DNA of 64,000 bases from an uncultured Trueperaceae bacterium (GTDB lineage: Bacteria; Deinococcota; Deinococci; Deinococcales; Trueperaceae), in the NCBI GenBank assembly GCA_937907415.1, contig CALCHY010000369.1, positions 67,645-131,644 on the forward strand, written 5' to 3'. A program made the translations under genes and the position numbers. Of the stretch, positions 34,328-42,592 are shown one piece after another. Below the pieces are notes generated by a model, which worked only from the letters and a program-made list of their open reading frames with translations, had not been told where the DNA came from and made no database searches. Position 1 is the stretch's first letter. The number at the start of each line of letters is the position of its first letter.

Positions 34328-35841
34328 CGCCTCGCCACCTCTGTGTGGGCAGCTCCAACTCCGCCGCTGCCGAGTTCCGTTGCCGCCAACCAGATGACGC
34401 ACCCGCTCTGAAGCTCGCACCCACTACTAGTGATCAGGGTGCCGTGCGGGAGCAGGGGGGTCAGGCCGGCGTAGATGGCTGCGAGGTGCGGTGGAAAGGC
34501 CTCGAGCTCGCCCGGCGTCAGCGCGGCGAGTTCGTTGGGCGCCACATCGTTCTGGGCTCCGAGACCGATGACGTAGGTGCCATGCAATGACCGCGCGGAG
34601 CGGTTCGTGATCGTCGAGCCAGCCACGCTGAACGGCGCGCTGACGGCGCGCGGCGGTAGCATGACGAGCGCCGAGCGCCAAGCGGCAGTCGGCACGCGAA
34701 CGCCGGTGTCATCGGCAGAGTATGGCTGTTGCGGCACCGTGCTCGCACCCGCTGCGAACTCGAGCGCTGCTGGAGGAAGGGTGAGCGCCTCGTCGGCTTC
34801 CTGGATCAGGGCTAACGGGCCACCAACGACCCCAACGGCGATGCTGCTCCGGTACTGCGCGGCCGGCGGCCGCACCGCCAGCCATGCCCCGGCGCCAACT
34901 AGACCGACGACGAGGATGCCAGCCAGCAGCCCCTGCACCCCACCGAAGCGTAGTAGGGCCAGCAGTAGAACCGCGTACGCAACCGCGCCAACCAACACCG
35001 CTGACAGCGCTGTTGGTCTTGGGCCAACTACTAGAGGTTGGGCGAGGACGGTGGCGAGGAGTTCGCCTGACTGCGGCCAGAGCGGTTGGTCACCTGCCGC
35101 TTGGCCGGGGAAACTATAGGTCAGGAGGCCAGCGCCCAGGTTCGTGGTTCCCGCTTCACCTAGGAGGTCAGCAACCCCAGGGGCCACCTGCCCAGCCGCT
35201 TCCGTTATTACGACCTGAGCGCCAGCCACTGCGGCGGCCACGAGCGCCTCGACCGGCACCGCCCGGTGTGCGACCACCACGGCGCTAACGCCGCCGTACG
35301 CGGCAGGGGTGAACGGCAGGTCGGAGGGCACTACCTCCACCAAGCGCGCCGCCGGCCACGCCTCCCGGACGGCGTTGGCTTGAGCTGCGTTCATGCGCTC
35401 GCTGACGGCCAGCACTAGCGGGCGCGCGTCCGATTCGCGGCTACCCAGACTGCCGCTAGCGACCACCCTTGAACTCGTGGCGACGCGCCACGCAAGGGAG
35501 CGGAACGGCGGCACGTATAGGTCGGTCTCGAGATGGTTGACGCCACCGCCACCCCGCAACTCGTGGGTGATGACGACGGGTACCTCGCCGTCCTTGAGTG
35601 TTCCGACGTCGATGACCATGGTGAGCGTACTCTGGGGCAAGTCGCGGGTGACGACGCTTACGGGGTTCCACGCGCCAGCCACGACTTGGTTGGCGACACC
35701 AATGGTGAAGTCGACCGGCCCGGTGGCCGCGTGCGTGACACCCCAGACTAGCCAGGCGACGACGGCCATGGCGAGCGGGCGTAACCGCGGGAGCGGGAAC
35801 CGCCGTGCGACTAACGGTGCTTGGGCGCGGCTGCTAAGCAT
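34324..35841 (-). CDS. Membrane-anchored exported protein, first gene of the three-gene cluster
   Basis: A 505-residue protein with a signal/anchor at about 22-40, a large extracytoplasmic domain (40-265; beta-rich start DFTIGVANQVVAGAWNPVSV, then a Rossmann-like section RPLVLAVSERMNAAQANAVREA), a pair of membrane segments at about 275-325 and a second extracytoplasmic domain. The layout resembles Bat-type or gliding-like envelope proteins with an internal GATase-like fold. This is inference and no name is assigned. TATACT lies 11 nt before the ATG. Confidence 0.7.
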   Translation of the reverse strand: MLSSRAQAPLVARRFPLPRLRPLAMAVVAWLVWGVTHAATGPVDFTIGVANQVVAGAWNPVSVVTRDLPQSTLTMVIDVGTLKDGEVPVVITHELRGGGGVNHLETDLYVPPFRSLAWRVATSSRVVASGSLGSRESDARPLVLAVSERMNAAQANAVREAWPAARLVEVVPSDLPFTPAAYGGVSAVVVAHRAVPVEALVAAAVAGAQVVITEAAGQVAPGVADLLGEAGTTNLGAGLLTYSFPGQAAGDQPLWPQSGELLATVLAQPLVVGPRPTALSAVLVGAVAYAVLLLALLRFGGVQGLLAGILVVGLVGAGAWLAVRPPAAQYRSSIAVGVVGGPLALIQEADEALTLPPAALEFAAGASTVPQQPYSADDTGVRVPTAAWRSALVMLPPRAVSAPFSVAGSTITNRSARSLHGTYVIGLGAQNDVAPNELAALTPGELEAFPPHLAAIYAGLTPLLPHGTLITSSGCELQSGCVIWLAATELGSGGVGAAHTEVARR

Positions 35842-35852
35842 CTGGAACTGGA

Positions 35853-35858
35853 AGTATA
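35853..35858 (-). promoter_or_regulatory. -10 box of the three-gene membrane cluster
   Basis: TATACT, 11 nt before the ATG at 35841, leaving a leader of only about 4-5 nt. Confidence 0.5.
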
Positions 35859-35900
35859 CGGGCGTTGCGAGTCAGCCCCGGTAACGGGCTAGGCCGTTGC

Positions 35901-37469
35901 CTAGCGCCCAGCTACGGCAGCTACGAACACCACGGCGCTAACGACCTTGCGTTCGCTAGAGCGGTTCATGACCTTGCCGTCGACTACGAGCGTGGTGCTG
36001 CTGCCGCTATCGAAGCGCATGGCGCGGTCGACCCCTAGGCCGAGGAAGAGCTCGACGAGGTCCTCCGCCCGCATGGTCTCAGCCACGACGAAGAGCGTGG
36101 TCCCGTCCGGCATCACCCCGATGGCCGCTTGTTGAGTGAGGCCGTCCAGGATGCGTTGCCCGGAGGCGAACGCTTCTAGCGAAGGGTCGTAGGCGGCAAC
36201 GCCGTCCTGGACGAGGAGCGGTCCGGCTTCGACTGCGTACTGCGCGGAGTCGAAGCCTAGCGGTCTTAGGTTGGTGTCGAGGGCTACCAGATCGCCGGTG
36301 TCGAGCAGGGCCAGTTCGCGGTTCGTGGCGGGGTACGCCAGCGCGAAGCCGTCAGCTGGCACCACGCGCGGGCCGATCTTGTTCTCGACCACGACGCCGT
36401 CCTTCACGACCAACACCCCTTGGGTTGCGCTTCCAGCCAAGGCACCGGCCTTGTTGGCCACGATGACACCGTCGCCGTTGGCGGTGCCAACTCTCAGTGT
36501 GCCGCGCGATGTGTAGAGGAGCACGTCCGCGTCCAAGCGATCGATCAGCGGTGGGCTGGCGGGGGAGAAGGCGACGCTCGCGCGGCCCCTGCTCGGGAGC
36601 GACAGGAGTCCGTGGTCGACCTTCAGGAGCCCGATGGCTGCGTAGTTGCTCGTGTCGAAGTAACCGGCGTTAAGGGCTATCAGCGCCCCGGATGCGAGCT
36701 GCGTGACAGTGCGCGGCACGCGGCTCTCACCAACCACGCGCAACTCGCCGCTGCCGGGCGCCATGCTCACGAGGTGCACGACGCTCGGACCGCTCGCGCT
36801 GAAAACGCGGTACTTGCGGTAGACGACGCCGGGAGCGATGTCTTGTTCGACTTGCACGAGCTGACTTAGGTCGCGGCGGGGCGTGACGTCGATGACCAGA
36901 CGGTTCGGGTTCTCGAGGGGGAAGACGGCGTAGTCGAACGCCGGGCCGCTTAACCGCAGCTGCAGGCCGCTGCCCGTCGTCACCAACTCGAGTTCTAGTC
37001 CGGATACGTCCTCGGGAGCGGCGGCGGGCACGAGCATCCTTGGCAGTTCGAGCATGAGCGGCTCCTTCGCCGCGCGCGAGCCGCCGCTGCGCAGCGCCTC
37101 GAGCTGGGAGAGCGGCACGCTCGGCACGTCGAGCACCATGCGCACCTCGGCGTTGCCTGAGTAGCGGATGCCTTCCAGGCGCGGCTCCGTTACGCCGAGC
37201 GCGTCCAGCACGCTGCCGTTGACGAGCACTTCACCGTCGACGAAGACGGGAGGGTCGGCTGTCATGTTGGACAACCAACCTAAGCCAGCCACGTAGGTCT
37301 CGTGGAACGGGCCGTGGACGATAGTGATGGCGTCGGCGGCAACGGTGGCCGTTGCGTCAGGCAGGCGGTAATAGGTTCCGGCAGGGGTCGTGGTTTGGGC
37401 GCCGCCGTTCGTAAGGACGAGGAGCAGGGTGACGAGCAGGCTCAGGCGAGCAAGGGAATCGCGCAACAT
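35901..37469 (-). CDS. Secreted phosphodiester glycosidase-family (NAGPA domain) protein
   Basis: A 522-residue protein with a signal peptide ending GGAQT. The N-terminal 240 residues hold a copper-amine-oxidase-like or AMIN-like region. The C-terminal 280 residues match the NAGPA fold: LIALNAGYFDTSNYAAIGLL, QYAVEAGPLLVQDG and the final DRAMRFDSGSSTTLVVDG. Relatives remove N-acetylglucosamine from phosphodiesters or act on cell-wall glycans; the substrate here is unknown. It is a single gene next to the membrane cluster. Confidence 0.85.
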   Translation of the reverse strand: MLRDSLARLSLLVTLLLVLTNGGAQTTTPAGTYYRLPDATATVAADAITIVHGPFHETYVAGLGWLSNMTADPPVFVDGEVLVNGSVLDALGVTEPRLEGIRYSGNAEVRMVLDVPSVPLSQLEALRSGGSRAAKEPLMLELPRMLVPAAAPEDVSGLELELVTTGSGLQLRLSGPAFDYAVFPLENPNRLVIDVTPRRDLSQLVQVEQDIAPGVVYRKYRVFSASGPSVVHLVSMAPGSGELRVVGESRVPRTVTQLASGALIALNAGYFDTSNYAAIGLLKVDHGLLSLPSRGRASVAFSPASPPLIDRLDADVLLYTSRGTLRVGTANGDGVIVANKAGALAGSATQGVLVVKDGVVVENKIGPRVVPADGFALAYPATNRELALLDTGDLVALDTNLRPLGFDSAQYAVEAGPLLVQDGVAAYDPSLEAFASGQRILDGLTQQAAIGVMPDGTTLFVVAETMRAEDLVELFLGLGVDRAMRFDSGSSTTLVVDGKVMNRSSERKVVSAVVFVAAVAGR

Positions 37470-37531
37470 CTAGGCGAGTCTCGCAAGTCAAGTGTTGGTT
37501 TTGATGAGCGCGCGCTACAACACGCGAACGT

Positions 37532-38311
37532 TCACAGCCCGTGGAACAGGGTGAGGAGCGGCTCCAAGCCGACGGTGCCGCCGAGGATCTGGCTGAGCGC
37601 GAGCTCGAAGCGGTGTGCCTCGACGTCTCGACGATTGAACGTGAGAGCGCCGACTGCGATGGCGCGGCTGCGCAGGTCAGACACGTTCGTATCTATGAGG
37701 TCTATGACCGTGAGGTGCGGCCCGAGGAGGCTGTCGTCGACTCGCGCGTTCTTGTCGAGGCGCAGCACGAGGTCGGCGCGTGCGAGCAGCGTGTTGCCGA
37801 GCGGGTCGGTTAAGGAGCGCGCGTACACGGTCGTGCCAGCCGCTTCCGGCTTGGCGCGTTCGGCGGTTACCCGGTCGCTAGCGAGGATCGCGAGAGACGC
37901 GACGCCTAGGCGCGCGAACTCGCGTGCGGCGGCGCGAGCGTCCGGTCCAGCGCCCAAGATGACGGCGTGCGCGCCGTCAGCGTGCCAGCGCCGCGCACCG
38001 AGCATGGTGCTGAGCGCCCGACCGAAGGTGTGGTCTGCCATAACCCCGGCTTGCGTGACGGTAAGCGTGTCGGCCACGCCTAAGTCCGATGCGTCGAGCG
38101 ACGCGCGCGCCGCGACCGACTTAGCCTCGGCCTGGCGCGCCTCGTCGAGTATCACGGCGCCGGCGAAATCGAGTCGCTGCAACGCGCGCACGAGGTCGCT
38201 CATCGAGCCGTCTGGTACGGCGTGGATGAGGAAGCGGCCGGATTCGTCGCGGAAGTCACGTAGTCCGTGCTTGAGGTTGGAGTCTTCCGTGACGAGCGCC
38301 ACTAAATGCAT
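37532..38311 (-). CDS. Divergent shikimate-dehydrogenase-like protein
   Basis: A 259-residue protein. The C-terminal half matches the NADP-binding domain of AroE (AVILGAGPDARAAAREFARLG), with GVADTLTVTQAGVMADHTFGRAL in place of the substrate-site segment. The catalytic lysine region (NVTxPxK) and the aspartate of NTD are not recognisable, so it may not be a shikimate dehydrogenase. TAAGCT ends 7 nt before the ATG, giving a leaderless mRNA divergent from thrS. Confidence 0.6.
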   Translation of the reverse strand: MHLVALVTEDSNLKHGLRDFRDESGRFLIHAVPDGSMSDLVRALQRLDFAGAVILDEARQAEAKSVAARASLDASDLGVADTLTVTQAGVMADHTFGRALSTMLGARRWHADGAHAVILGAGPDARAAAREFARLGVASLAILASDRVTAERAKPEAAGTTVYARSLTDPLGNTLLARADLVLRLDKNARVDDSLLGPHLTVIDLIDTNVSDLRSRAIAVGALTFNRRDVEAHRFELALSQILGGTVGLEPLLTLFHGL

Positions 38312-38318
38312 GGGGCCG

Positions 38319-38324
38319 AGCTTA
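38319..38324 (-). promoter_or_regulatory. -10 box for the leaderless AroE-like gene
   Basis: TAAGCT, preceded by TGG, ends 7 nt before the ATG at 38311. Confidence 0.55.
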
Positions 38325-38357
38325 CCAGGGGCGCGCAGCCTCGATGCGACCCCATGG

Positions 38358-38363
38358 TAGAAT
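38358..38363 (+). promoter_or_regulatory. -10 box of the thrS transcript
   Basis: TAGAAT preceded by TGG (extended -10). Transcription should start near 38370, leaving about 190 nt before thrS, and the first codon of a small ORF lies right at that point. Confidence 0.6.
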
Positions 38364-38369
38364 CATCGG

Positions 38370-38441
38370 GTGCTACACGCGTATTGCTTCGACCACTACC
38401 TGGCTCCTGGCACGCGTCCTTACCGGCGAACGCGTCGCTGA
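38370..38441 (+). CDS. Putative leaderless upstream ORF (23 codons) in the thrS leader
   Basis: A GTG 6 nt after the TAGAAT box opens a frame of 23 codons: VLHAYCFDHYLAPG, then TRPYRRTRR and TGA. The position matches the leaderless start rule of this window, so ribosomes should load at the 5' end of the thrS mRNA and translate this peptide first. It has two Thr codons, both ACG, and five Arg near its end. A small inverted repeat (CGTCG-CTGAAG-CGACG) spans the stop. Regulation of thrS is inferred. Confidence 0.45.
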   Translation: MLHAYCFDHYLAPGTRPYRRTRR

Positions 38442-38476
38442 AGCGACGACTTTGACTCACACCCACTTCGCCGTAA

Positions 38477-38493
38477 CGCCGGGCTCCCCGGCG
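38477..38493 (+). promoter_or_regulatory. Hairpin in the thrS leader
   Basis: CGCCGGG-CTC-CCCGGCG, a 7-bp stem with a 3-nt loop between the upstream ORF and thrS. There is no T-tract, so it is not a terminator. Confidence 0.4.
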
Positions 38494-38561
38494 CCACCAG
38501 CAACTCACAACGCCAGGGTCGCGCCACCAGGCCGCGATCCGCAGAACGGTTCAGGTGACCC

Positions 38562-40544
38562 ATGTTCGTACTCCTACCAGACGGTAAACGCCTAGACCTC
38601 CCAGATCACGCTAACGGCTTCGACGTCGCCAGCGCCATCGGGCCGGGTTTGGCAAAGGCGGCGCTCGGCGTGCGCGTCAATGGCAAGCTCTCCGACCTGC
38701 AGAGCAGCGTGCCTGACGGCGCCGAGGTGGCCATCGTCACCAAGCGGGACGCGGAGTCGTTGTTTCTCGCGCGCCACACTCTCGCGCACGTCATGGCGCA
38801 GGCCGTCCGTGAGGAGTTCGTCGCCGAAGGGTTCGCGCCTGAGTCCGTGAAGATGGGTATCGGCCCCGTCATCGAGAACGGCTTCTATTACGACTTCGAC
38901 CTACCGCGCTCCCTCACCCCAGAGGACCTCGGCGTGATCGAGGAGCGCATGCGCGCCATCATCAAGGCCGACTTGCCGCTGGTCAAGTACGAGCTGCCGC
39001 GCGGCGAGGCGTTGGCGCGCTTCGAGAAGCAGGGCGACCCTTACAAGGTCGAGCTCATCACCGACCTGCCGGTTGGTGAGCACATCACCTTCTACGAGCA
39101 GGGTGGCAGCAGCGGCTTCACGGACTTGTGCCGCGGCCCGCACTTGCCGCGCACCGGCGCGTTGGCCGTAGACTTCAAGCTCATGAGCGTTGCCGGCGCT
39201 TACTGGCGGGGCGACGAGTCGCGGCCCATGCTGCAACGCATCTACGGCGTGGCTTTCGCTACCAAGGAGGAACTCGAGCGCCACCTGTGGCAGCTCGAGG
39301 AGGCCAAGAAGCGCGATCACCGCAAGCTGGGCGCCGAGCTAGACATCTTCGTCATCGACGAGGACGTCGGCCCTGGTTTGCCGCTATGGTTGCCGCGTGG
39401 CGCCATCATGGTTGAGGAGATCGAACGGCTGGCGAAGGAGACGGAGGAGGCCGCAGGTTACCAACGCGTTCGCAGCCCGCACCTTTCGAAGGAGCAGCTC
39501 TTCTTGAAGTCGGGGCACCTGCCTTACTACGCGGAGTCCATGTACCCGCCGATGGTGTTCGAGGACGGCGAGAAGTACTACGTCAAGCCGATGAACTGCC
39601 CGTTCCACCACAAGATCTACGCGGCGAGGCAGCATAGTTACCGCGACCTGCCGCTGCGCCTGGCCGAGTACGGCACCTGTTACCGCTACGAGGACTCCGG
39701 CGCCCTCGTTGGACTCATGCGCGTCCGGTCGATGCAGATGAACGACGCGCACATCTACTGCACCGAGGAGCAGTTCGCCACCGAGTTCCTCAACGTCGTC
39801 GCCCTCTACACGAAGTACTTCGACCTCTTCGGCATCACCGATTACCAGATGCGCCTCTCGAAGCACGCCCCCGCGGGACTTGGCAAGAAGTACGTCGACG
39901 AGCCGGAGCTGTGGCTCAAGACCGAGGCCATGGTGCGAGACGCGCTCGTTAGCGCTGGCGTGCCGTTCGTCGAGGAGGAGGACGAGGCCGCCTTCTACGG
40001 CCCGAAGATCGACGTCCAGATCAGGAGCGTCATCGGCCGCGAGTTCACGCTAGCCACTAACCAGGTCGACTTCGCGCAGCCCGCCCGCTTCGACCTGACT
40101 TACGTCGACGAGAACAACGAACGCAAGACCCCACTGTGCTTGCACCGCGCGCCGCTCTCGACCCACGAGCGCCTCATCGGCTTCCTGATCGAGCACTTCG
40201 CCGGCGACTTCCCCGTGTGGCTTGCGCCTGAGCAGGTGCGCATCGTGCCGATCGCCGACCGTCACGTCGCTTACGCCCGTGAACTCGAAGCGCGCCTGGC
40301 TGCCGCCGGGTTGCGTAGCGAAGTCGACGAGAGCAACGAACGCATGAACGCCAAGATCCGCGACGCCGAGCTCTACAAGGTGCCTTACATCGTCGTGGTC
40401 GGCGACAAGGAGGAGGCAGCAGGAGAAGTATCGTTCCGCAGCCGCCAGGAGCCGGACCGCCAGGCCGTGGCCGCCGACGCGTTCATCGCCCACCTGAAGG
40501 ACGCTCATGCTCAGCGCCTCCTCAAGGTGGCGCCGCTGGCCTGA
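38562..40544 (+). CDS. thrS: Threonyl-tRNA synthetase
   Basis: A 660-residue class II synthetase with an N-terminal TGS domain (1-60), an editing domain with HTLAHVMAQAV, the catalytic core with MNCPFHH (zinc cysteine) and MRVRSMQMNDAHIYC, and a C-terminal anticodon-binding domain. The ATG is preceded by AGGTGA. It is expressed from a promoter about 200 nt upstream through a leader with a small ORF, and ends at a strong bidirectional terminator. Confidence 0.97.
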   Translation: MFVLLPDGKRLDLPDHANGFDVASAIGPGLAKAALGVRVNGKLSDLQSSVPDGAEVAIVTKRDAESLFLARHTLAHVMAQAVREEFVAEGFAPESVKMGIGPVIENGFYYDFDLPRSLTPEDLGVIEERMRAIIKADLPLVKYELPRGEALARFEKQGDPYKVELITDLPVGEHITFYEQGGSSGFTDLCRGPHLPRTGALAVDFKLMSVAGAYWRGDESRPMLQRIYGVAFATKEELERHLWQLEEAKKRDHRKLGAELDIFVIDEDVGPGLPLWLPRGAIMVEEIERLAKETEEAAGYQRVRSPHLSKEQLFLKSGHLPYYAESMYPPMVFEDGEKYYVKPMNCPFHHKIYAARQHSYRDLPLRLAEYGTCYRYEDSGALVGLMRVRSMQMNDAHIYCTEEQFATEFLNVVALYTKYFDLFGITDYQMRLSKHAPAGLGKKYVDEPELWLKTEAMVRDALVSAGVPFVEEEDEAAFYGPKIDVQIRSVIGREFTLATNQVDFAQPARFDLTYVDENNERKTPLCLHRAPLSTHERLIGFLIEHFAGDFPVWLAPEQVRIVPIADRHVAYARELEARLAAAGLRSEVDESNERMNAKIRDAELYKVPYIVVVGDKEEAAGEVSFRSRQEPDRQAVAADAFIAHLKDAHAQRLLKVAPLA

Positions 40545-40571
40545 GCTCGTAACGCTACACGGCAAAGAAGT

Positions 40572-40602
40572 GGCGCGCGCCGTGACAACCACGGCGCGCG
40601 CC
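40572..40602. terminator. Bidirectional terminator between thrS and a cyclophilin gene
   Basis: A perfect 13-bp stem (GGCGCGCGCCGTG with CACGGCGCGCGCC) and a 5-nt loop, followed by CCCTTTC on the plus strand and ACTTCTTT on the minus strand. Confidence 0.85.
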
Positions 40603-40624
40603 CCCTTTCGTGCGTGAGCTGCGC

Positions 40625-41200
40625 TTAGCGCGCGTAGATGGTCACGCTGGACATCTGATCTGGCTGCGGTCCGCCGCGGCGGCCAGGGTCGATGCGCTGG
40701 ATCTGGTCGAGGAGTTCGCCGCCGCCGATGACCTTGCCGAAGACGCTGTGCTTGCCGTCCAGCCAGGGCGTATCGACGAAGGTGATGAAGAACTGCGAGC
40801 CGTTAGTGCCCTCACCGCGTGGGCCGGGGCCAGCGTTGGCCATGCTCAGGACACCGATGCCCTTGTGGCTGAGGTCGGGGTGGAACTCGTCCGCGAAGTT
40901 GTAGCCCGGACCGCCGCTGCCGGTGCCGGTAGGGTCGCCGGTTTGGGCCATGAAGTCCTCCAGCACGCGGTGGAAGACGATGCCGTCGTAGTAGTGGTTG
41001 AGTGCGAGGAACACGAAGTTGTTGACGGTGTTCGGCGCCTTGTCTGCGTAGAGTTCGAGCACGAGGTCACCCTTGTTGGTGCTGACTAGTGCGCGGTACT
41101 CCTTGCCGGCTTGGAGGACGGACTCTGCCTGTGCGAAGCGCGTCTTGCGCTCGGCGGAGAGCTCAGGTACTTGCTGGAAACCTTCGAGGAGTTCGTTCAC
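40625..41200 (-). CDS. Cytoplasmic cyclophilin-type peptidyl-prolyl isomerase
   Basis: A 191-residue cyclophilin. The fold blocks are present: [40 protein letters not shown] and [22 protein letters not shown]. There is no signal peptide and an extended N-terminus of about 35 residues. The start is GTG with AAAGG upstream. It catalyses prolyl cis-trans isomerisation. It lies next to a membrane-anchored paralogue with the same core, suggesting local duplication. Confidence 0.94.
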   Translation of the reverse strand: MNELLEGFQQVPELSAERKTRFAQAESVLQAGKEYRALVSTNKGDLVLELYADKAPNTVNNFVFLALNHYYDGIVFHRVLEDFMAQTGDPTGTGSGGPGYNFADEFHPDLSHKGIGVLSMANAGPGPRGEGTNGSQFFITFVDTPWLDGKHSVFGKVIGGGELLDQIQRIDPGRRGGPQPDQMSSVTIYAR

Positions 41201-41270
41201 GACGTTCGGACCTTTCTGGGAGGCGTTACGCGGCCTCCGCGCGTTATGGCGTTGGCGTGGTTAGGCGCGC

Positions 41271-42323
41271 TCAGTTGCGCGGGCGCGCGGCGATGACGAC
41301 GGCATCTAGCTGATCCGGGTTGGGGAAGAAGCCGAAGGCCGACTGGCCGCCTGCCTGGCCGGCAGCGCCGACGTAACCGGCGACGTTGAACGACTGGCCA
41401 GATAGCGGCAGCGTGCCGAGCAGGGCCTCGATGGCGTCGGCTACGGTCATGTCGTCTGCGCCTGGCAGGTCGACGCCTTGGCTGCGCAACGAAGCGAGCG
41501 TGTCGTCGTAGAAGGCGATGGCGCTCGGCGTGCCAGGATCCACGCGCGTGATGGCGTCAAGCACTTCCTCGCCGGCGATGACGCGGCCGAAGATGGTGTG
41601 CTTACCGTCAAGCCACTGGGTCGGCTCGAAGGTGATGAAGAACTGCGAGCCGTTAGTGCCGCTGCCGTCTGCGGCCTTGCCTGCGTTGGCCATGGCGAGG
41701 ATGCCGCGTGAGTCGAAGCTGAGGTCGGCGACGATCTCGTCGTCGAACTGGTAGCCGGGTCCACCGCGACCGGTGCCGGTCGGGTCGCCCGTTTGGGCCA
41801 TGAAGCCCTCTAGTACGCGGTGGAAAGGCACGCCGTCGTAGTAGTGATTGAGGGCGAGGAACACGAAGTTGTTGACGGTGACTGGTGTGGCGTCAGCGTA
41901 TAGCTCGACCGTCATGTCGCCGCGGTTCGTGCGCAGCACCGCCACGTAGTCGAGGTCAGGGTCGATAACCTGCTGCGGGGCGTCGAAGGCCTGAACGGGC
42001 GTCTCAGTGAGGTACGGAACCTGCGTGTAGCCGTCCGGTAACTCCGCGCCCGGCGCCTCGCTAGCCTCTGTTCCTTGCTCGTCTATTGGGGTGCCATCCT
42101 GCGCTGCGGTCGGCTCTTCCTCAGAGCTGGCGGGCTCGTCGGCGTCTGCCGGTTCGGTCGCGGCTGGCGGCTCGGCCTCCGTGGCGGGGGCTGGCGGGGT
42201 GGTGTTGGCGGTCTGCACGACCGTCGGCGCCGTGTTTTGCCCCGCGGAGCGGTCGCGCGCGAGCCAGAAGCCGCTCGCGACGATGACGGCGAGGAGCACG
42301 GCGAGGGCGACGACGCGGCTCAT
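41271..42323 (-). CDS. Membrane-anchored cyclophilin-type peptidyl-prolyl isomerase
   Basis: A 350-residue protein. An N-terminal anchor ([19 protein letters not shown]) and an acidic Pro/Glu/Ala linker of about 100 residues lead to a cyclophilin domain nearly identical in its core to the neighbour. The last 80 residues are a separate C-terminal extension. It should fold proteins outside the membrane. ATG at 42323 has CGAGG upstream and overlaps the stop of a small preceding frame as ATGA; a longer in-frame start at 42467 would add an Arg-rich stretch and is less likely. Confidence 0.9.
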   Translation of the reverse strand: MSRVVALAVLLAVIVASGFWLARDRSAGQNTAPTVVQTANTTPPAPATEAEPPAATEPADADEPASSEEEPTAAQDGTPIDEQGTEASEAPGAELPDGYTQVPYLTETPVQAFDAPQQVIDPDLDYVAVLRTNRGDMTVELYADATPVTVNNFVFLALNHYYDGVPFHRVLEGFMAQTGDPTGTGRGGPGYQFDDEIVADLSFDSRGILAMANAGKAADGSGTNGSQFFITFEPTQWLDGKHTIFGRVIAGEEVLDAITRVDPGTPSAIAFYDDTLASLRSQGVDLPGADDMTVADAIEALLGTLPLSGQSFNVAGYVGAAGQAGGQSAFGFFPNPDQLDAVVIAARPRN

Positions 42324-42439
42324 GCCTGCGCCTCGGCGACCAGGGTCGCGGCGGCTGCGCCAGTGGGCCGGAGCGGCGCTCTTGGCGACCGCCGCGCGGT
42401 TGACGCAGTGAAAGAGTGTTGTGTCGGGGTCGATTTCAT
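42320..42439 (-). CDS. Putative small leaderless ORF ahead of the anchored cyclophilin
   Basis: A 39-codon frame ([17 protein letters not shown] and on to AEAQA) starts 8 nt after a TAGACT box and ends overlapping the cyclophilin ATG as ATGA. It could be a leader that couples translation. The peptide is Thr-, Ala- and Arg-rich, with no recognisable domain, so it may be non-functional. Confidence 0.35.
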   Translation of the reverse strand: MKSTPTQHSFTASTARRSPRAPLRPTGAAAATLVAEAQA

Positions 42440-42442
42440 GAC

Positions 42443-42457
42443 CCGGTAGTCTACCGG
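42443..42457. promoter_or_regulatory. Palindromic operator candidate overlapping a -10 box
   Basis: CCGGTAG-T-CTACCGG, a 15-bp perfect palindrome. On the minus strand it contains TAGACT, the -10 box (42448-42453) 8 nt before the ATG at 42439. A protein bound here would block that promoter. Confidence 0.55.
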
Positions 42458-42544
42458 TTGGCAACATGAGAGCCGCGTCGCCCGCGCGCCAGCCGACCCC
42501 TCAGGTGGCACAAGCGCACTAGGTGCTGTCAAGTGCGGGATTGC

Positions 42545-42554
42545 ACAAGCGCTT
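42545..42554. promoter_or_regulatory. CAAGCGCTTG palindrome upstream of pilT
   Basis: A 10-bp palindrome of the type bound by LacI-family repressors, about 27 nt ahead of the pilT -10 box, roughly at the -35 position. Confidence 0.35.
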
Positions 42555-42580
42555 GCAAGAACGCCGTCAGAACCCCTGAC

Positions 42581-42586
42581 TACAGT
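42581..42586 (+). promoter_or_regulatory. -10 box for leaderless pilT
   Basis: TACAGT ends 6 nt before the ATG at 42593. Confidence 0.55.
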
Positions 42587-42592
42587 GGACAC

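Noticed and set aside
38500..38561. T-box-like string (AGGGTCGCGCCACC then GGCCGCG) before thrS
   Set aside because: The conserved AGGGTGGNACCGCG core and its TGG bulge are not present, and no terminator follows.
38344..38595. Threonine-rich 83-codon frame as a thrS attenuator peptide
   Set aside because: Its ATG lies before the -10 box of the thrS promoter, so it would not be on the transcript.
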